DNA of 38,338 bases from Mesobacillus boroniphilus JCM 21738. Lineage in GTDB: Bacteria > Bacillota > Bacilli > Bacillales > Cytobacillaceae. Position 1 is the first letter of the stretch, and every line of letters begins with the position of its first letter. The notes below the pieces were generated by a model. The model made no database searches. It was not told the DNA's origin and was given only the letters and a program-made list of their open reading frames with translations. This document shows, one piece after another, positions 9,774 to 17,943 of this stretch. Where the stretch lies: NCBI RefSeq assembly GCF_000517385.1, contig NZ_BAUW01000036.1:1-38338 (forward strand). The letters are read 5' to 3'. The position numbers were made by a program, and so were the translations under genes.

Positions 9774-10535
9774 CTATTGTGATTTCATCCAATTCGTTAA
9801 GTCGGACACAACTTTCCGGTTCATTGCTGGCGGAAAGTAATGTGTGTAGTCATCAAAATACCAGTTTTCCACAGGCTTGTCTAACTCTTTTAATCGTTTC
9901 TCTATCCGATAGGAGTGTTCAACCGATACATTGCGGTCATTCCGGCCGTGGATCAGCAGCACCGGTGCCTTCAGGTTTTCGATTTCGTATAAAGGCGTCC
10001 GGAATTTATAGCGGTTTGGCACCTTTTTTGGTGACCCGCCGATTACCCTTTTCATCATCCTGCGCAAATCCTTTCTCTCAACATACGTTAAAAACATATC
10101 CGTTACCCCTCCCCAGGTAACGACCGACGCCGTCTCCGGAAATTGAATGGCAGTCAGCAAGGCCATCAATCCTCCGCGTGAAAATCCAAAGACATGAATC
10201 CTATCAACCCATGGCAATGTTTGCAGCAGCCTGAATCCGGCAAAGGCATCGACCCGGTCGTCGCCGCCAAAGTCTTCATCTCCTTCCCCTCCCTGGTTCC
10301 CACGGTAAAAAGGAGCGAAAACCGTGAAGCCTTCAGACGCAAATTGCACAATACGTGCAGGCCTTACCTTTCCTACATTTTTGATTCCACCGCGCAGATA
10401 CAGGAATCCTTCCGTCTCACTTCCATCAATCGGCCTGGCTAGAAGTCCTTTGACCCGCAGTCCGCCTGCATAGTAAGTCACCATTTCTAGCTTGACTGCC
10501 GGATTGGGAGAAGGAAATTTATAAGCCGAGATCAT
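9774..10535 (-). CDS. ytmA: Alpha/beta hydrolase YtmA (prolyl-oligopeptidase-like)
   Basis: This cytosolic hydrolase of the S9/dienelactone-hydrolase type has FYRGNQGGEG in the oxyanion region, nucleophile elbow GFSRGG, acidic residue in LLIHGRNDRNVS and His in DDYTHYFPP. The substrate is unknown. Homology starts at about MISAYKFPSPNP, so the ATG at 10535 (behind GAGGGG, with tight spacing) is used. An in-frame TTG 24 bp further upstream sits eight bases after GAGGAG and is an alternative. The open frame up to 10646 looks non-homologous. It is divergent from ytlA and followed by ytmB. Confidence 0.82.
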   Translation of the reverse strand: MISAYKFPSPNPAVKLEMVTYYAGGLRVKGLLARPIDGSETEGFLYLRGGIKNVGKVRPARIVQFASEGFTVFAPFYRGNQGGEGDEDFGGDDRVDAFAGFRLLQTLPWVDRIHVFGFSRGGLMALLTAIQFPETASVVTWGGVTDMFLTYVERKDLRRMMKRVIGGSPKKVPNRYKFRTPLYEIENLKAPVLLIHGRNDRNVSVEHSYRIEKRLKELDKPVENWYFDDYTHYFPPAMNRKVVSDLTNWMKSQ

Positions 10536-10675
10536 TAACCCCTCATTTTCCAAAAATAAACACTCCTCACCTATATGAAATTCTTTAAATTTGGTTCCTG
10601 GGCATTCACACATTTTTAGGTAATTCATACGATACTGTAAGCCCAATTTAATACAGTTTTTTAGGAGGAATCCTT

Positions 10676-11670
10676 ATGAAAAAATGGTTCAAAGCCGGTT
10701 TTGCTTTATTGATGGTTGCTGTACTTATTATACCTCTTGCAGCCTGCGGTCAAGACAAGGTACAGACTGTCAAAGTTGCAGAGGTAACGCGCTCAATATT
10801 CTATGCTCCTCAATATGTTGCCCTTGAAAAAGGATTTTTTGAGGAGGAAGGGTTGAAAGTTGAATTAACGACAACATGGGGCGGCGACAAGACCATGACA
10901 GCCGTACTCTCCAACGCAGCAGATATTGGACTCGTTGGTTCAGAGACATCCATCTACGTTTATGCTCAGGGATCAAATGATCCAGTCATCAACTTTGCCC
11001 AGCTGACGCAAACAGATGGCACCTTCCTTGTATCCAGAGAAAAAATCGATGACTTTTCTTGGGATCAGTTAAAAGGAGCCACTTATCTCGGCAGCGCACA
11101 GGCGGGATGCCGCAAATGGTCGGTGAATTCGTCCTCAAGAAGCACGGCATCGATCCAAAGGCAGATTTAGAGATGATCCAAAATATTGATTACGCGAATA
11201 TACCTAACGCTTTCGCTTCCGGAACTGGTGACTTCGTCCAGCTATTCGAGCCGCAGGCCAGCATGTTTGAATTGGAAGGCATAGGCCATATCGTCGCTTC
11301 ATTCGGAACAGAATCCGGTCATGTACCATATACCACATTTATGGCCAAACAAAGCTATATGAAGAAAAACCCGGAGACAATCGAAAAATTCACCCGCGCA
11401 ATTCATAAGGCTCAGAAATGGGTGGACTCTCACAGTGCAAAAGAAACAGCGGAGGTTATCCAGCCATTCTTTAAAGATACAGATCTGTCGCTGATCGAAA
11501 CGGTTGTTGATCGATACAAGAGCCAGGGATCATACGCAACTGACCCGATTCTAGATGAAGAGGAATGGAATAATCTGCAGGACATCATGGATGAAGCAGG
11601 AGAACTTCCTGAGGAAGTAAGCCATGACACCTTAGTCAACACAGAGGTGGCAGAAGAAATCATGAAATAA
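10676..11670 (+). CDS. ytlA: ABC transporter substrate-binding lipoprotein YtlA (frameshift near 11091)
   Basis: This is the extracytoplasmic binding protein of the YtlACD importer and belongs to the NMT1/SsuA-like family that binds small organic nutrients. It has a lipoprotein signal with lipobox LAAC (Cys at residue 23), then VKVAEVTRSIFYAPQYVALEKGFF, characteristic of NMT1/SsuA-type proteins. The first frame breaks after LKGATYLGSAQ. The next frame supplies QRTGGMPQMVGEFVLKKHGIDP. Restoring one C at about 11091 gives TYLGQRTGGMPQM and about 331 residues, the family length. The RBS is AGGAGG seven bases before ATG. The real ligand is not known. Confidence 0.87.
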
Positions 11671-11686
11671 CAGGAGGTTGCAGCCA

Positions 11687-12463
11687 ATGGACTTTTTGAC
11701 ATTAACAGGGATCCAGCACACTTATTTTACACAAACAACCGCTGTCACTGCTTTGAATAATATTTCACTGGATGTCCAGGAAGGTGAGTTTGTATCCTTC
11801 CTGGGTCCGAGCGGCTGCGGCAAAACGACATTGCTTTCGATTATAGCAGGGTTGATTGATCCTACCGATGGACAGGTAAAACTGGAAGGGAAATCAGTCA
11901 AGGATGCTGCGAATCAAACCGGATACATGCTGCAGCAGGATTATTTATTTCCTTGGAAAACAATTGAGGAAAATATTTTTCTTGGCCTGAAGATTAGCGG
12001 AACTTTTAATGATTCTAAAAAAGCTGAGGTTTTATCGCTGCTAAGGCAAATGGGTTTGGAGAATGTAGAAAAGCATTATCCTAAACAGCTGTCGGGTGGG
12101 ATGCGCCAGCGTGTGGCACTGGTAAGAACACTGGCAACAGAACCTAAGCTGCTCATGCTTGATGAACCTTTTTCTGCATTGGACTATCAAACGAAATTGA
12201 AACTTGAGGACCTGGTTTCAAACACCTTCAAGACTTTTGGAAAAACAGCGATTCTCGTAACACATGATATCGGCGAAGCGATAGCAATGAGTGACCGCAT
12301 CTTCCTGTTTTCGCCAAGACCTGGACGCCTCCATAAAACTTTTTCGATACCAGATGAGTTAAGGAATTTGAGTCCTTTCGAGGCCAGGAACCACCCTTTA
12401 TACAATAAACTGTTCCAGACAGTATGGAAGGAGTTGGAGTCAATTGAACCAGAAGAAAACTGA
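11687..12463 (+). CDS. ytlC: ABC transporter ATP-binding protein YtlC
   Basis: This is the ATPase of the YtlACD importer. It has Walker [11 protein letters not shown]-loop [14 protein letters not shown] signature LSGGMRQR, Walker B LLMLDEP and switch His in VTHDIGEA. It clusters with the nitrate/sulfonate/taurine (SsuB/TauB) type. The ATG at 11687 follows CAGGAGG with spacing of about eight bases and starts 16 bp after ytlA. An in-frame TTG at 11678 overlaps the RBS and is rejected. The 3' end overlaps ytlD by 20 bp, indicating translational coupling. Confidence 0.9.
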   Translation: MDFLTLTGIQHTYFTQTTAVTALNNISLDVQEGEFVSFLGPSGCGKTTLLSIIAGLIDPTDGQVKLEGKSVKDAANQTGYMLQQDYLFPWKTIEENIFLGLKISGTFNDSKKAEVLSLLRQMGLENVEKHYPKQLSGGMRQRVALVRTLATEPKLLMLDEPFSALDYQTKLKLEDLVSNTFKTFGKTAILVTHDIGEAIAMSDRIFLFSPRPGRLHKTFSIPDELRNLSPFEARNHPLYNKLFQTVWKELESIEPEEN

Positions 12464-13250
12464 ACTCCTCCATCAAGAGTATCTTAAAAAGTTAAGTCGC
12501 GAGCGAAAAGTCGTCCGCATCTATCAATTACTGATTTTCATAGCCTTTTTTGCCCTATGGGAAATCTCAAGCCAACAAAAATGGATCGACCCGCTCTTAT
12601 TCAGTTCACCATCGAGAATCTGGAATATGCTAATTGAGAAGACGATGGACGGTTCACTAGCTGTAAATCTTGGAGTGACGCTCGCGGAAACTGTACTGGG
12701 ATTCATCCTTGGAACACTCGCCGGTACGATTCTGGCAGCTATTTTATGGTGGTCACCAATGGTGTCAAAAGTTCTGGATCCATATCTCGTGGTATTGAAT
12801 TCGATGCCAAAGGTGGCGCTAGGCCCGATTTTAATCGTTGCACTTGGCACCAACATGACTTCGATTATTGCGATGGGTGCAATCATCTCCGTAATCATCA
12901 CGACAATCGTTGTCTACACCGCTTTCAAAGAGGTGGACCCTAATTACCTGAAGGTGCTCCAGACATTCGGAGCAACTAGGACACAGTGCTTTCGAGAGGC
13001 AATCCTGCCAGCATCCTTTCCTACCATCATTTCCACCTTAAAAGTGAATGTCGGCTTGTCCTGGGTAGGAGTCATTGTCGGTGAATTCCTCGTTTCTGCG
13101 CGGGGCCTCGGATATATGATTATCTACGGTTTCCAGGTTTTCAATTTCACGCTCGTATTCCTGTCGCTGCTGGTCATTGCCGTGTTTGCAACCGTCATGT
13201 ACCAGCTCGTCGAACTGCTTGAGAAGAAACTGATCAAAAGCAACCAGTAA
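12444..13250 (+). CDS. ytlD: ABC transporter permease YtlD
   Basis: This is the integral membrane permease of the YtlACD importer, with about six hydrophobic segments beginning at [14 protein letters not shown]. The binding-protein-dependent permease loop is visible as [27 protein letters not shown], which contains the EAA-type motif that contacts the ATPase. The start is a TTG at 12444 inside the end of ytlC, preceded by GGAGTTGGAG; no better ATG is available. A strong terminator follows the stop, closing a three-gene operon. The substrate is unassigned; sulfonate, thiamine-precursor and related compounds are possible by family. Confidence 0.88.
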   Translation: MNQKKTELLHQEYLKKLSRERKVVRIYQLLIFIAFFALWEISSQQKWIDPLLFSSPSRIWNMLIEKTMDGSLAVNLGVTLAETVLGFILGTLAGTILAAILWWSPMVSKVLDPYLVVLNSMPKVALGPILIVALGTNMTSIIAMGAIISVIITTIVVYTAFKEVDPNYLKVLQTFGATRTQCFREAILPASFPTIISTLKVNVGLSWVGVIVGEFLVSARGLGYMIIYGFQVFNFTLVFLSLLVIAVFATVMYQLVELLEKKLIKSNQ

Positions 13251-13276
13251 AGAAGCCGGAGGGTCCGGCTTCTTTG
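13251..13276 (+). terminator. Terminator of ytlACD
   Basis: AGAAGCCGGA and TCCGGCTTCT pair around GGG and are followed by a short T run, right after the ytlD stop. Confidence 0.85.
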
Positions 13277-13300
13277 CTTATTTAGAATTAGTAGCGGCAG

Positions 13301-13381
13301 CGCCAATAAATCTAGATTTTCGCCAATAAAATTGTGAACTCCGCCATTAATATCAGATTTTCGCCAATATATCAGAATCAG
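13301..13381. repeat. Tandem repeat, 20-21 bp period, four copies
   Basis: Units start at 13301, 13321, 13342 and 13362, each beginning CGCCA(A/T)TAA or a near variant and mostly ending ATTTT. They lie between the ytlD and ytkD terminators and have no coding potential. Confidence 0.75.
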
Positions 13382-13425
13382 GGTTATAACCAACAATTAA
13401 TTCCGATGCAATTTAACAACCTAAC

Positions 13426-13450
13426 AAAAAAAGCGGCGAATCTGCCACTT
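13426..13450 (-). terminator. Terminator of ytkD
   Basis: On the minus strand AGTGGC and GCCGCT pair (one G-T) around a short loop and are followed by seven T. The stem overlaps the stop region. Confidence 0.7.
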
Positions 13451-13918
13451 TCATTGCTTTTTGCTTAAAAACTCAAGGCTGTGCATGATCACATCGTCCT
13501 TCATGATAAAACTGTACTCGTCCTTCATTCTTTCCACCAGTATATCGCCACTTACTAGCACTGGGCCGCCTGTTTCCAGGTAATCATCCTGTGGCAGTAT
13601 TTTTTCTGCTTCACCATAAAAGATTCTTTTTACAAATGAACCCTCTTGATCACCAACCTGATACTCTCCAATAAACACTAGCTTACTTAAAACTGCGCCG
13701 GTCTCCTCCATGACCTCTCGGCGTGCTGCATCTTCCAAGGTTTCGCCTTTCTCCACTTTGCCGCCGGGAAACTCAAGACCTCTGACTCCATGTTTGGTCA
13801 AAAGCCATTTACCCTCAAATTTACAGATGACCAACACATGGCGCGCACTTTTTTCAAAGGTGTTTTCCTTAAAGGATAAGATCACATCTCCGCCGTTTAT
13901 ATCTTTAAACTTCTCCAT
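13451..13918 (-). CDS. ytkD: Nudix hydrolase YtkD
   Basis: This 155-residue Nudix hydrolase has the complete box G-x5-E-x7-REVMEETGA at residues about 52-74 (GGKVEKGETLEDAARREV). B. subtilis YtkD hydrolyses nucleoside triphosphates, including oxidised forms, and has been linked to mutation avoidance and stress. The start ATG at 13918 follows GGGGGAG. It is a single gene with its own terminator, next to dps as in B. subtilis; both fit an oxidative-damage theme. Confidence 0.88.
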   Translation of the reverse strand: MEKFKDINGGDVILSFKENTFEKSARHVLVICKFEGKWLLTKHGVRGLEFPGGKVEKGETLEDAARREVMEETGAVLSKLVFIGEYQVGDQEGSFVKRIFYGEAEKILPQDDYLETGGPVLVSGDILVERMKDEYSFIMKDDVIMHSLEFLSKKQ

Positions 13919-13967
13919 TAAAGTTCTCCCCCGCCACTAAATCATGACCTAATTATATAGAAAAACA

Positions 13968-13999
13968 AAAAATGAATAAACCGCAGACACTGTCTGCGG
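13968..13999 (-). terminator. Terminator of the conserved gene at 14005
   Basis: On the minus strand CCGCAGACA and TGTCTGCGG form a perfect nine-pair stem, followed by a T-rich tract. Confidence 0.85.
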
Positions 14000-14004
14000 C
14001 TGTT

Positions 14005-14325
14005 CTATTTTTCGGGGAGGATTCCCATGCTTTCAATATGGTTTCTGGCTTCTTCATCACCGAGTTTATAAATCATTTCATAGGTCTGGATCAGCTGTCT
14101 GTCGAGCGCATCATTTTCACGGTCATAATGGTATTGCACATATGGAACGTGCGCCCTCATGAAATTTTGCCAGCCTGTGGAATGGCTCTGGTCGAATATT
14201 TCCCTTAGCGCGGTGATTTCCTCGTCATTTGCCTCAATTTTAAAATTCCATGGAGATGCAGTTGAAACGCTTTGAATCTCGCCATCACTGATGTTGATGT
14301 AGTATGTTTTTTTGCCTTCTGGCAT
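14005..14325 (-). CDS. Conserved Bacillaceae protein of unknown function
   Basis: This protein of about 106 residues is soluble and acidic, with no signal peptide. It begins MPEGKKTYYINISDGEI and contains SPWNFKIEANDEEITALREIFD and a His/Tyr-rich HVPYVQYHYDRENDA segment. I recognise it as a conserved small protein of this neighbourhood that is often labelled hydrolase without evidence; no catalytic motif is obvious to me. The ATG at 14325 is preceded by GAGGTG with six bases of spacing and is preferred to the GTG at 14334, which overlaps the RBS. Confidence 0.7.
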   Translation of the reverse strand: MPEGKKTYYINISDGEIQSVSTASPWNFKIEANDEEITALREIFDQSHSTGWQNFMRAHVPYVQYHYDRENDALDRQLIQTYEMIYKLGDEEARNHIESMGILPEK

Positions 14326-14580
14326 GTTCCTCACCTCATGGATATCGTTCCCTGCGTCTATAATCGTTTATACTGAATATCTTTAAAATAAATAATTTTT
14401 TCTGCCCTCCAAATTACTCTTCAAGTTGTCTGTATGTTAAAATTAGACCAAATATAGATAGAGGTAAATACCAAACCCAACAGGAAAATACTTCAATTGC
14501 AAAGGCATATTTTTTCCGCTGGAGGGTATTAAATAAGTATAAGGAATTATGGACGATCAAGAAGGAGAGGTGAAATCCAA

Positions 14581-14838
14581 ATGAAACTGATTGATGAGCT
14601 ATACGAACTGTACCGCAATAAATTGACCGGTGATGAAGAGGATATCGATATGCTCGCTTTTGCCTTCCTTGAAGAAATGAGCCGTGAGGACTTGTTGAAA
14701 ATTATCCAGGATCTTGATAAGCAGGAGCTTTATGATTTAATGGGCCTATATCTGATCGAGAGCTTGAAGGGAAAGTTTGCCCAAGATGATTTCGGCGCGC
14801 GCTCTGTCAATTCATATCCTTCCCGCAATGTGCACTAA
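14581..14838 (+). CDS. Small conserved helical protein (DUF6154-like)
   Basis: This 85-residue acidic, mostly helical protein begins MKLIDELYELYRNKLTGDEEDID, with the core AFLEEMSREDLLKIIQDLDKQELYDLMGLYLIE. It resembles the small Bacillus family I remember as DUF6154; that name is from memory. It has no Cys, signal peptide or membrane segment. The start ATG follows AAGGAGAGGTG. The preceding 250 bp is A/T-rich and has no convincing promoter. A strong terminator follows the gene. The function is unknown. Confidence 0.72.
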   Translation: MKLIDELYELYRNKLTGDEEDIDMLAFAFLEEMSREDLLKIIQDLDKQELYDLMGLYLIESLKGKFAQDDFGARSVNSYPSRNVH

Positions 14839-14860
14839 TCCTTGTTAATATCATACATAT

Positions 14861-14886
14861 AAACCGGCTGCGTGCCGGTTTTTTTT
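14861..14886 (+). terminator. Terminator of the small gene at 14581
   Basis: AAACCGGC and GCCGGTTT pair around TGCG and are followed by further T, giving a long T tract. Confidence 0.88.
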
Positions 14887-14896
14887 GTTCAACAAT

Positions 14897-14931
14897 GAAA
14901 AAACTGGCCGATTTCATTTCGGCCAGTTTTC
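14897..14931 (-). terminator. Terminator of dps
   Basis: On the minus strand AAAACTGGCCG and CGGCCAGTTTT form an eleven-pair stem followed by T. It could also act on the plus strand. Confidence 0.85.
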
Positions 14932-14934
14932 CTT

Positions 14935-15375
14935 TTATCCAAGATAAGCCTTGAACATCCACATATGCTTGCGAAGGCTCATTTTCACTTCTGTTAACAT
15001 ATCTGCTGTAGCTGTGTCTTCTGCTTTTTCTGCAAGTTCAATTGCGCTATGGAGCTCGTCCACGATCGTAGCGAAGTCATCGTGCAATTGTTTGACCATG
15101 TCTTCTTCATTTTCTGAACCAGTTGCTTCTTCAATTGAAGATAGTTCAAGGTATTCTTTAAGCGTTGCAACAGGCTTTCCGTCCAAAGCAAGAATTCTTT
15201 CGGCGAATTCATCAATGATTGTCGCTGCTTCGTTATAAAGCTCTTCGAATTTTACATGCAGCGTGAAAAAGTGCCGCCCTTTTACATACCAATGATAGTT
15301 GTGAAGCTTTGTGTAAAGAACCGTCCAGTTTGCAACTTGTTTGTTAACTGCTTGGATTAAATCTGTTTGTGCCAT
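14935..15375 (-). CDS. dps: Dps family ferritin-like DNA-protection protein
   Basis: This miniferritin of about 146 residues stores iron and protects DNA by oxidising Fe(II) with peroxide. The ferroxidase-centre pattern is visible: KLHNYHWYVKGRHFFTLHVKFEELY followed by IIDEFAERILALDGKP. It lacks a long Lys-rich N-terminal tail. The ATG at 15375 is used. The ATG at 15387 directly abuts the AAGGGAGG RBS, which leaves no spacing. I see no clear PerR box in the 130 bp upstream. It corresponds to B. subtilis YtkB/Dps. Confidence 0.9.
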   Translation of the reverse strand: MAQTDLIQAVNKQVANWTVLYTKLHNYHWYVKGRHFFTLHVKFEELYNEAATIIDEFAERILALDGKPVATLKEYLELSSIEEATGSENEEDMVKQLHDDFATIVDELHSAIELAEKAEDTATADMLTEVKMSLRKHMWMFKAYLG

Positions 15376-15510
15376 AGTTATTTTCATCCTCCCTTTTAGT
15401 CATAGTATATATTCCCCTTCCAGCCATTTAAAAAACATGCTGCCAGCAACTTTTTACCTATCCCGGAAAAGAACATGCTACAATAATTTTGAAGCAAAGG
15501 AGGACGTTTT

Positions 15511-15663
15511 ATGTATACCGTTTTGATTATCTCAGTCATTATCGTTATCATTGTTCTAGTATTAAGTGTAGTCACCACTTCAAAAGCTTATCAGTATAAA
15601 CATACTGTCGATCCGATTGACAACAATAACAGCCATGAAGATTCTAATGATGAAAATAAATAA
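15511..15663 (+). CDS. ytzI: Small membrane protein YtzI-like
   Basis: This 50-residue protein starts [20 protein letters not shown], a single N-terminal membrane segment, then [17 protein letters not shown] and a hydrophilic Asn/Asp/Glu-rich tail. Length and the motif TTSKAY-YKHTVDP match the small YtzI protein that I associate with this locus. AAAGGAGG lies six bases upstream and a terminator lies immediately downstream, so expression is credible despite its size. The function is unknown. Confidence 0.78.
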   Translation: MYTVLIISVIIVIIVLVLSVVTTSKAYQYKHTVDPIDNNNSHEDSNDENK

Positions 15664-15690
15664 AAGGAGCTGCGACACAGCTCCTTTTTA
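15662..15690 (+). terminator. Terminator of ytzI
   Basis: AAAAGGAGCTG and CAGCTCCTTTTT pair around a four-base loop directly after the ytzI stop. Confidence 0.85.
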
Positions 15691-15713
15691 GAGTTAATGA
15701 AGGGATGAACACG

Positions 15714-15968
15714 ATGTTAAAAAAAGCATTCATCGGCATCATACGCTTTTATCAGGTTGTGATTTCGCCAATAAAGCCGCCTACATGCCGTTTCTACCCA
15801 ACATGCTCCCATTACGGGCTTGAAGCGATCAAAAGGTTTGGTCCCTTCAAAGGCGGTTGGCTGACGATTATACGCATCCTTAAGTGCCAGCCCTTACATC
15901 CGGGAGGCATGGACCCGGTACCGGAAGAGTGGCCATCAAAGAAAAAAGCTAAAGCCCATAACCATTAA
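15714..15968 (+). CDS. yidD: Membrane protein insertion efficiency factor YidD
   Basis: This small YidD family protein (YtjA in B. subtilis) of about 84 residues assists YidC-mediated membrane protein insertion. The invariant Cys motif is present as [24 protein letters not shown], followed by [28 protein letters not shown]. An amphipathic N-terminal helix replaces a true membrane span. The ATG at 15714 is preferred because AGGG then has normal spacing; the ATG at 15705 directly abuts it. The stop lies two bases from the convergent carbonic anhydrase stop. Confidence 0.92.
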   Translation: MLKKAFIGIIRFYQVVISPIKPPTCRFYPTCSHYGLEAIKRFGPFKGGWLTIIRILKCQPLHPGGMDPVPEEWPSKKKAKAHNH

Positions 15969-15970
15969 AT

Positions 15971-16534
15971 TTACTTTTCATAGCCATCGATTACTTGATC
16001 AAGCCTTCCCGTTGAAGGATCAATCACTAGTCCATGGACCGGAACATCCTTAGGCATCAAAGGATGGTTTTTAACGATTTCAACACTGTGGGCAACGCTG
16101 TCCTTAACATTGTCGAAACCGTGAAGCCATTCCTCTATGTTTATTCCCGAATAATTCAGTGTTCCCAGCATATCATCTGTAACACCGCGTTTTTTCATCT
16201 CCTCAATCATGATGTCGGGCTTCATCCCGCTCATTCCACAGTCATAATGGCCAATGATTGCCACTTCCTCTGCCTGCAGCTGGTAAACAGCGACAAGAAG
16301 ACTTCTCATGATACTTCCGAATGGGTGCATGATAAGGGCACCGGCATTCTTTACAATTTTCACATCACCATTGCGAATATTCAAAGCCCGGGGCAAAAGT
16401 TCAACAAGCCTTGTATCCATACAGGTTAAAATAACCATCTTTTTATTCGGAAACTTAGTTGTGGTGAATTCTTCATATTTCTTTTCAGCTACGAACTTTT
16501 CATTAAAATCAAGGATTTCAGCAAGCATTCTCAT
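15971..16534 (-). CDS. ytiB: Beta-class carbonic anhydrase YtiB
   Basis: This 187-residue beta-carbonic anhydrase interconverts CO2 and bicarbonate. Zinc ligands are visible as Cys and Asp in ILTCMDTRL and His/Cys in IGHYDCGM. The flanking NAGALI segment is typical of the fold. Length equals B. subtilis YtiB. The ATG at 16534 is preceded by AAAGGAG with normal spacing. It is divergent from the zinc-uptake lipoprotein gene. Carbonic anhydrase is a zinc enzyme, so the adjacency is suggestive but common in the genus. Confidence 0.9.
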   Translation of the reverse strand: MRMLAEILDFNEKFVAEKKYEEFTTTKFPNKKMVILTCMDTRLVELLPRALNIRNGDVKIVKNAGALIMHPFGSIMRSLLVAVYQLQAEEVAIIGHYDCGMSGMKPDIMIEEMKKRGVTDDMLGTLNYSGINIEEWLHGFDNVKDSVAHSVEIVKNHPLMPKDVPVHGLVIDPSTGRLDQVIDGYEK

Positions 16535-16606
16535 CGTTTCATTCTCCTTTTAAACATCTCTTTCTAATAGAATACCGTAAACTGAATCTGAACCAAAATG
16601 TTTTAC

Positions 16607-16635
16607 TTGATTTTGTCGCCAGCCTTTTGTATGAT
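16607..16635 (+). promoter_or_regulatory. Sigma-A promoter of znuA
   Basis: TTGATT (16607-16612), 17 bases, then TATGAT (16630-16635). The predicted start at about 16642 is just before the Zur box. Confidence 0.65.
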
Positions 16636-16644
16636 ACAGAAGGT

Positions 16645-16665
16645 AAATCGTAACCATTACGAATT
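16645..16665 (+). promoter_or_regulatory. Zur box upstream of znuA
   Basis: TCGTAACCATTACGA (16648-16662), flanked by AAA and ATT, differs at one position from the Bacillus Zur core TCGTAATNATTACGA. It begins at about +3 of the predicted transcript, so bound Zur would block transcription when zinc is plentiful. A partial second copy, AAATCGTAATGAATCCG, lies at 16718-16734. Confidence 0.85.
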
Positions 16666-16756
16666 AATATTTTTGAATATGATAATAAAACTAATAACAA
16701 ATTAAACTCTATTTTATAAATCGTAATGAATCCGTTTTGACTAACAGGAGGAACAT

Positions 16757-17836
16757 ATGAAAAAAACTGCATTTATTTTATCTATATTTATGGTGATTAC
16801 TGCTTTTCTCAGCGGCTGCGGGCAAGATGGTGCTGATCAAAAAAAGAATGATGATGTGATGCAAGTATACACCACTGTATATCCACTCCAATTTTTCGCA
16901 CAGCAAATTGGCGGTGAATTTGTAAACGTTGATACAATCTATCCACCGGGGGCGGATGAGCATACATTCGAGCCCTCCCAAAAAGATATGATGGCACTGG
17001 CAGACGCTGACTTATTTTTCTATATCGGCCTAGGCCTTGAAGGGTTCGTTGATAAAGCCAGCAAGACACTAAAAAATGAAGATGTAAAAATGGTACCGGT
17101 TGGTGAGTCATTGAATCTGGATGAGGCTGGGGAGCATCAAGAAGAAGCGCACAACAAGGGGGGTTCCGCTGATGAAGGGCATGAAGAAGATGAGCATGCA
17201 GATGAAGATGGGCATGAAGATAAGGCTGGACATGAAGATGAGAATGAGAATGCAGATGAGGCTGGACATGAAGAAGAAGAGCACGCTGATGAAGATGAGC
17301 ATGCTCACGGAGATTTCGATCCTCACGTCTGGCTTGATCCGATTTACGCAAGCAATCTAGCACTTGCAATCAAAGAACAATTAGCAGAGCAGATGCCTGA
17401 GCATAAAGATACTTTCGAACAAAATTATACCGAGCTAGCTGCGCAATTGAAGGATCTCGACAAGGAGTTTTCTGAGGTTATCGGCTCGGCCAAGCGCAAG
17501 GAAATCCTTGTATCACACTCTGCCTTTAGTTATTGGGAAGAGCGTTACGGAATCCAGCAAATCAGCATTTCTGGGCAATCAACTACAAACGAGCCCTCTC
17601 AAAAAGAGCTTCAAAAGTTGATTACGCATGCCAAAGATGAAAAAATCAAATATGTTTTGAACGAACAAAATTTCAATTCCAAGCTGGCAAAAATGGTCCA
17701 GGAAGAAATTGGCGCAAAATCGCTGAAACTCCACAATCTTTCTGTATTGACCGACGAAGATATTAAAAATAATGAAACTTATTTTACATTAATGGAAAAG
17801 AATATCGCTACCCTTGGAAAAGCGTTAAATGAATAA
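16757..17836 (+). CDS. znuA: Zinc ABC transporter substrate-binding lipoprotein ZnuA
   Basis: This cluster A-I metal-binding lipoprotein captures Zn(II) outside the membrane. Its lipobox is LSGC (Cys at about residue 21). Conserved metal-site segments are GADEHTFEPSQKD, HGDFDPHVWLDP, LVSHSAFSYWEERYG and LNEQNF. Between about residues 124 and 190 there is a long low-complexity insert of repeated GHEDE, EHADED and similar His/Asp/Glu units, far longer than the usual His-rich loop. No permease or ATPase gene lies beside it, so it must use a ZnuBC pair encoded elsewhere. A Zur box precedes it and a terminator follows. Confidence 0.92.
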   Translation: MKKTAFILSIFMVITAFLSGCGQDGADQKKNDDVMQVYTTVYPLQFFAQQIGGEFVNVDTIYPPGADEHTFEPSQKDMMALADADLFFYIGLGLEGFVDKASKTLKNEDVKMVPVGESLNLDEAGEHQEEAHNKGGSADEGHEEDEHADEDGHEDKAGHEDENENADEAGHEEEEHADEDEHAHGDFDPHVWLDPIYASNLALAIKEQLAEQMPEHKDTFEQNYTELAAQLKDLDKEFSEVIGSAKRKEILVSHSAFSYWEERYGIQQISISGQSTTNEPSQKELQKLITHAKDEKIKYVLNEQNFNSKLAKMVQEEIGAKSLKLHNLSVLTDEDIKNNETYFTLMEKNIATLGKALNE

Positions 17837-17842
17837 TCTAGT

Positions 17843-17870
17843 AGCCTCCCTCTGACGGGAGGCTTTTTTT
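17843..17870 (+). terminator. Terminator of znuA
   Basis: AGCCTCCC and GGGAGGCT form an eight-pair stem with loop TCTGAC, followed by seven T. Confidence 0.92.
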
Positions 17871-17943
17871 GTCCCTGAAAAATCACATATTTTCCATAAA
17901 AATGAAAACAATATTGAAAGTCATATTACGGAAAGGAAGTTAA

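Noticed and set aside
10536..10675. Divergent ytmA-ytlA promoter pair
   Set aside because: Only weak -35/-10 combinations such as TTCACA-17-TACGAT were found, not good enough to annotate.
17108..17369. Minus-strand and alternate-frame open frames opposite the znuA His/Asp/Glu insert
   Set aside because: They arise from the repetitive GATGAAGAT-type DNA; the proteins are low-complexity and there is no start signal.
17881..17943. Rex or Fnr operator upstream of cydA
   Set aside because: Neither TTGTGAAN-type nor TGTGA-N6-TCACA motifs are present in the short leader.
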